Of a DNA stretch of 6,330 bases, positions 5,393 to 6,330 are shown one piece after another (positions within the stretch are counted from its first letter, which is position 1; every line of letters starts with the position of its first letter). The notes beneath the pieces were generated by a model. It searched no databases. It was not told the DNA's origin and was given only the letters and a program-made list of their open reading frames with translations. A program made the translations under genes and the position numbers. Source of the stretch: Deltaproteobacteria bacterium (lineage in GTDB: Bacteria > Desulfobacterota > Desulfobacteria > Desulfobacterales > JAUVKB01); assembly GCA_030596405.1 (NCBI GenBank), contig JAUVKB010000126.1, positions 1 through 6,330 of the forward strand, written 5' to 3'.

Positions 5393-6330
5393 AAGCCCTG
5401 ACAAAAGAAGAATACACGCCGACACAAAATGCGTGCAAACTTTGCAGTCCTCTGGGAGCATCCTTTGTTTTTAAAGGCGTGGCAAACACCGTTCCCCTGC
5501 TGCACGGTTCACAGGGATGCTCGACCTATATACGCAGATATTTAATAAGCCATTTTAATGAGCCCATAGATATCGCATCTTCAAATTTTACAGAGGAAAC
5601 AGCTATATTCGGAGGCGGCGCAAATCTAAAGCTGGCAATCCAAAACATTACAAAGCAGTATGAACCGGAACTTATCGGCATTGCAAGCACATGCTTAAGT
5701 GAAACCATCGGAGATGATGTAGGGCTGATGCTCAGGGATTATAAAAAACATTACACAGGGGAAAAACAGCCTGAAATAGTTTCGGTTTCAACTCCGAGCT
5801 ATTCGGGAACACACATCGACGGCTTTCACGCCGCTGTAAGGTCTCTTGTTGATTCAATAGCTGTAAAAGGAAATGAAAAAGCAGAGCATATAAATATTTT
5901 TCCGGGCATGTTATCGCCGGCCGACTTTAGATATTTGAAAGAAATATTTAACGATTTTAAGACAGATTATGTAATGCTGCCGGATTACTCCGATACATTT
6001 GACGGGCCCCTGTGGACTGAATACCAGAAGATACCTGAAGGCGGGACTTCAATCAAGAATATTGCTTTCATGGGAAATGCGGCTGCAAGCATAGAATTCG
6101 GAAGGATTCTTGCCGAAGAAGAAAGCGCGGGGAAATTATTAAAAAAACGTTTTGAAATCCCCTGTTTTAGCCCGGGGCTTCCAATCGGTATTAATGAAAC
6201 CGATATGTTTTTTGATGCGCTTGAAATAATCACCGGCAGCCAGGTGCCTGAAAAACATATAAATGAGCGAAACAGACTAATAGGCTCCTATGCAGACGGC
6301 CATAAATATGTTTTTGGAGCGCGTGCCGCA
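5389..6330 (+). CDS. nifN: Nitrogenase cofactor scaffold protein NifN (3' truncated by window)
   Basis: The frame from the ATG at 5389 is open to the last base, giving 314 codons, roughly the first 70% of a NifN of about 430-460 residues. It is the NifK paralogue and partner of NifE in the cofactor scaffold. Seen motifs: CKLCSPLGA (C16, C19), LLHGSQGCSTYIRR (C44), FTEETAIFGGGANL, STCLSETIGDD (C102), STPSYSGTHIDGF (about 134-146) and PCFSPGLPIGINETD near the right edge. C44 matches the one NifN cysteine that ligates the O-cluster in Azotobacter NifEN. C19 and C102 also occupy the NifK P-cluster positions, so all three beta-type cysteines are present. Identity as NifN rather than a second NifK rests on adjacency to nifE, the NifN-like start and divergence from the NifK in this window. 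GAGGAGG precedes the start, which overlaps the nifE stop. Confidence 0.95.
   Translation, partial: MKALTKEEYTPTQNACKLCSPLGASFVFKGVANTVPLLHGSQGCSTYIRRYLISHFNEPIDIASSNFTEETAIFGGGANLKLAIQNITKQYEPELIGIASTCLSETIGDDVGLMLRDYKKHYTGEKQPEIVSVSTPSYSGTHIDGFHAAVRSLVDSIAVKGNEKAEHINIFPGMLSPADFRYLKEIFNDFKTDYVMLPDYSDTFDGPLWTEYQKIPEGGTSIKNIAFMGNAAASIEFGRILAEEESAGKLLKKRFEIPCFSPGLPIGINETDMFFDALEIITGSQVPEKHINERNRLIGSYADGHKYVFGARAA

Noticed and set aside
5013..5489. 158-codon minus-strand frame opposite nifE and nifN
   Set aside because: It is a shadow of two well-supported overlapping genes, with no domain or ribosome site evidence.

Overview
The window is a stretch of a molybdenum nitrogenase (nif) operon, all on the + strand, in the order nifI1 (3' end only) - nifI2 - nifD - nifK - nifE - nifN (5' part only). 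This order, with two PII-type regulators ahead of the catalytic genes, is the layout known from anaerobic diazotrophs (methanogens, clostridia, many Desulfobacterota and green sulfur bacteria). nifH is therefore expected just upstream of base 1. NifD has the extra segment of about 50 residues seen in Clostridium pasteurianum-type alpha subunits, and NifK lacks the long N-terminal extension of the Azotobacter type. Both point to an anaerobe with a group II/III nitrogenase. The many bacterial-style repeats, moderately AT-rich sequence and clear Shine-Dalgarno sites suggest a bacterium. A Desulfobacterota-like sulfate reducer or syntroph is my best guess, but it is inference.

Layout: bases 1-225 hold the C-terminal part of NifI1, overlapping nifI2 (222-599) by ATGA. 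Bases 600-909 form a 310-base gap with no nif gene. It is largely filled by two arrays of 7-base repeats in opposite orientation (651-685 and 816-875). Between them is a 33-codon minus-strand reading frame that looks like a collapsed four-helix-bundle (S23/23S-rRNA-IVS family) gene. nifD (910-2577, GTG start) is followed by a near-perfect GC-rich palindrome (2579-2604), then nifK (2638-4014), nifE (4031-5392) and nifN (5389 to the window end, ATGA overlap with nifE).

Functionally, NifD2K2 is the catalytic MoFe protein carrying the P-cluster and FeMo-cofactor. NifEN is its paralogous scaffold, on which the cofactor precursor is matured. NifI1/NifI2 form a 2-oxoglutarate-responsive complex that switches MoFe protein activity off after ammonium appears. 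The core genes look intact and conventional. The unusual material is in the two repeat-bearing gaps inside the operon. They may be mobile-element debris, and they sit where they could alter the ratio of regulator to catalytic subunits or of NifD to NifK.
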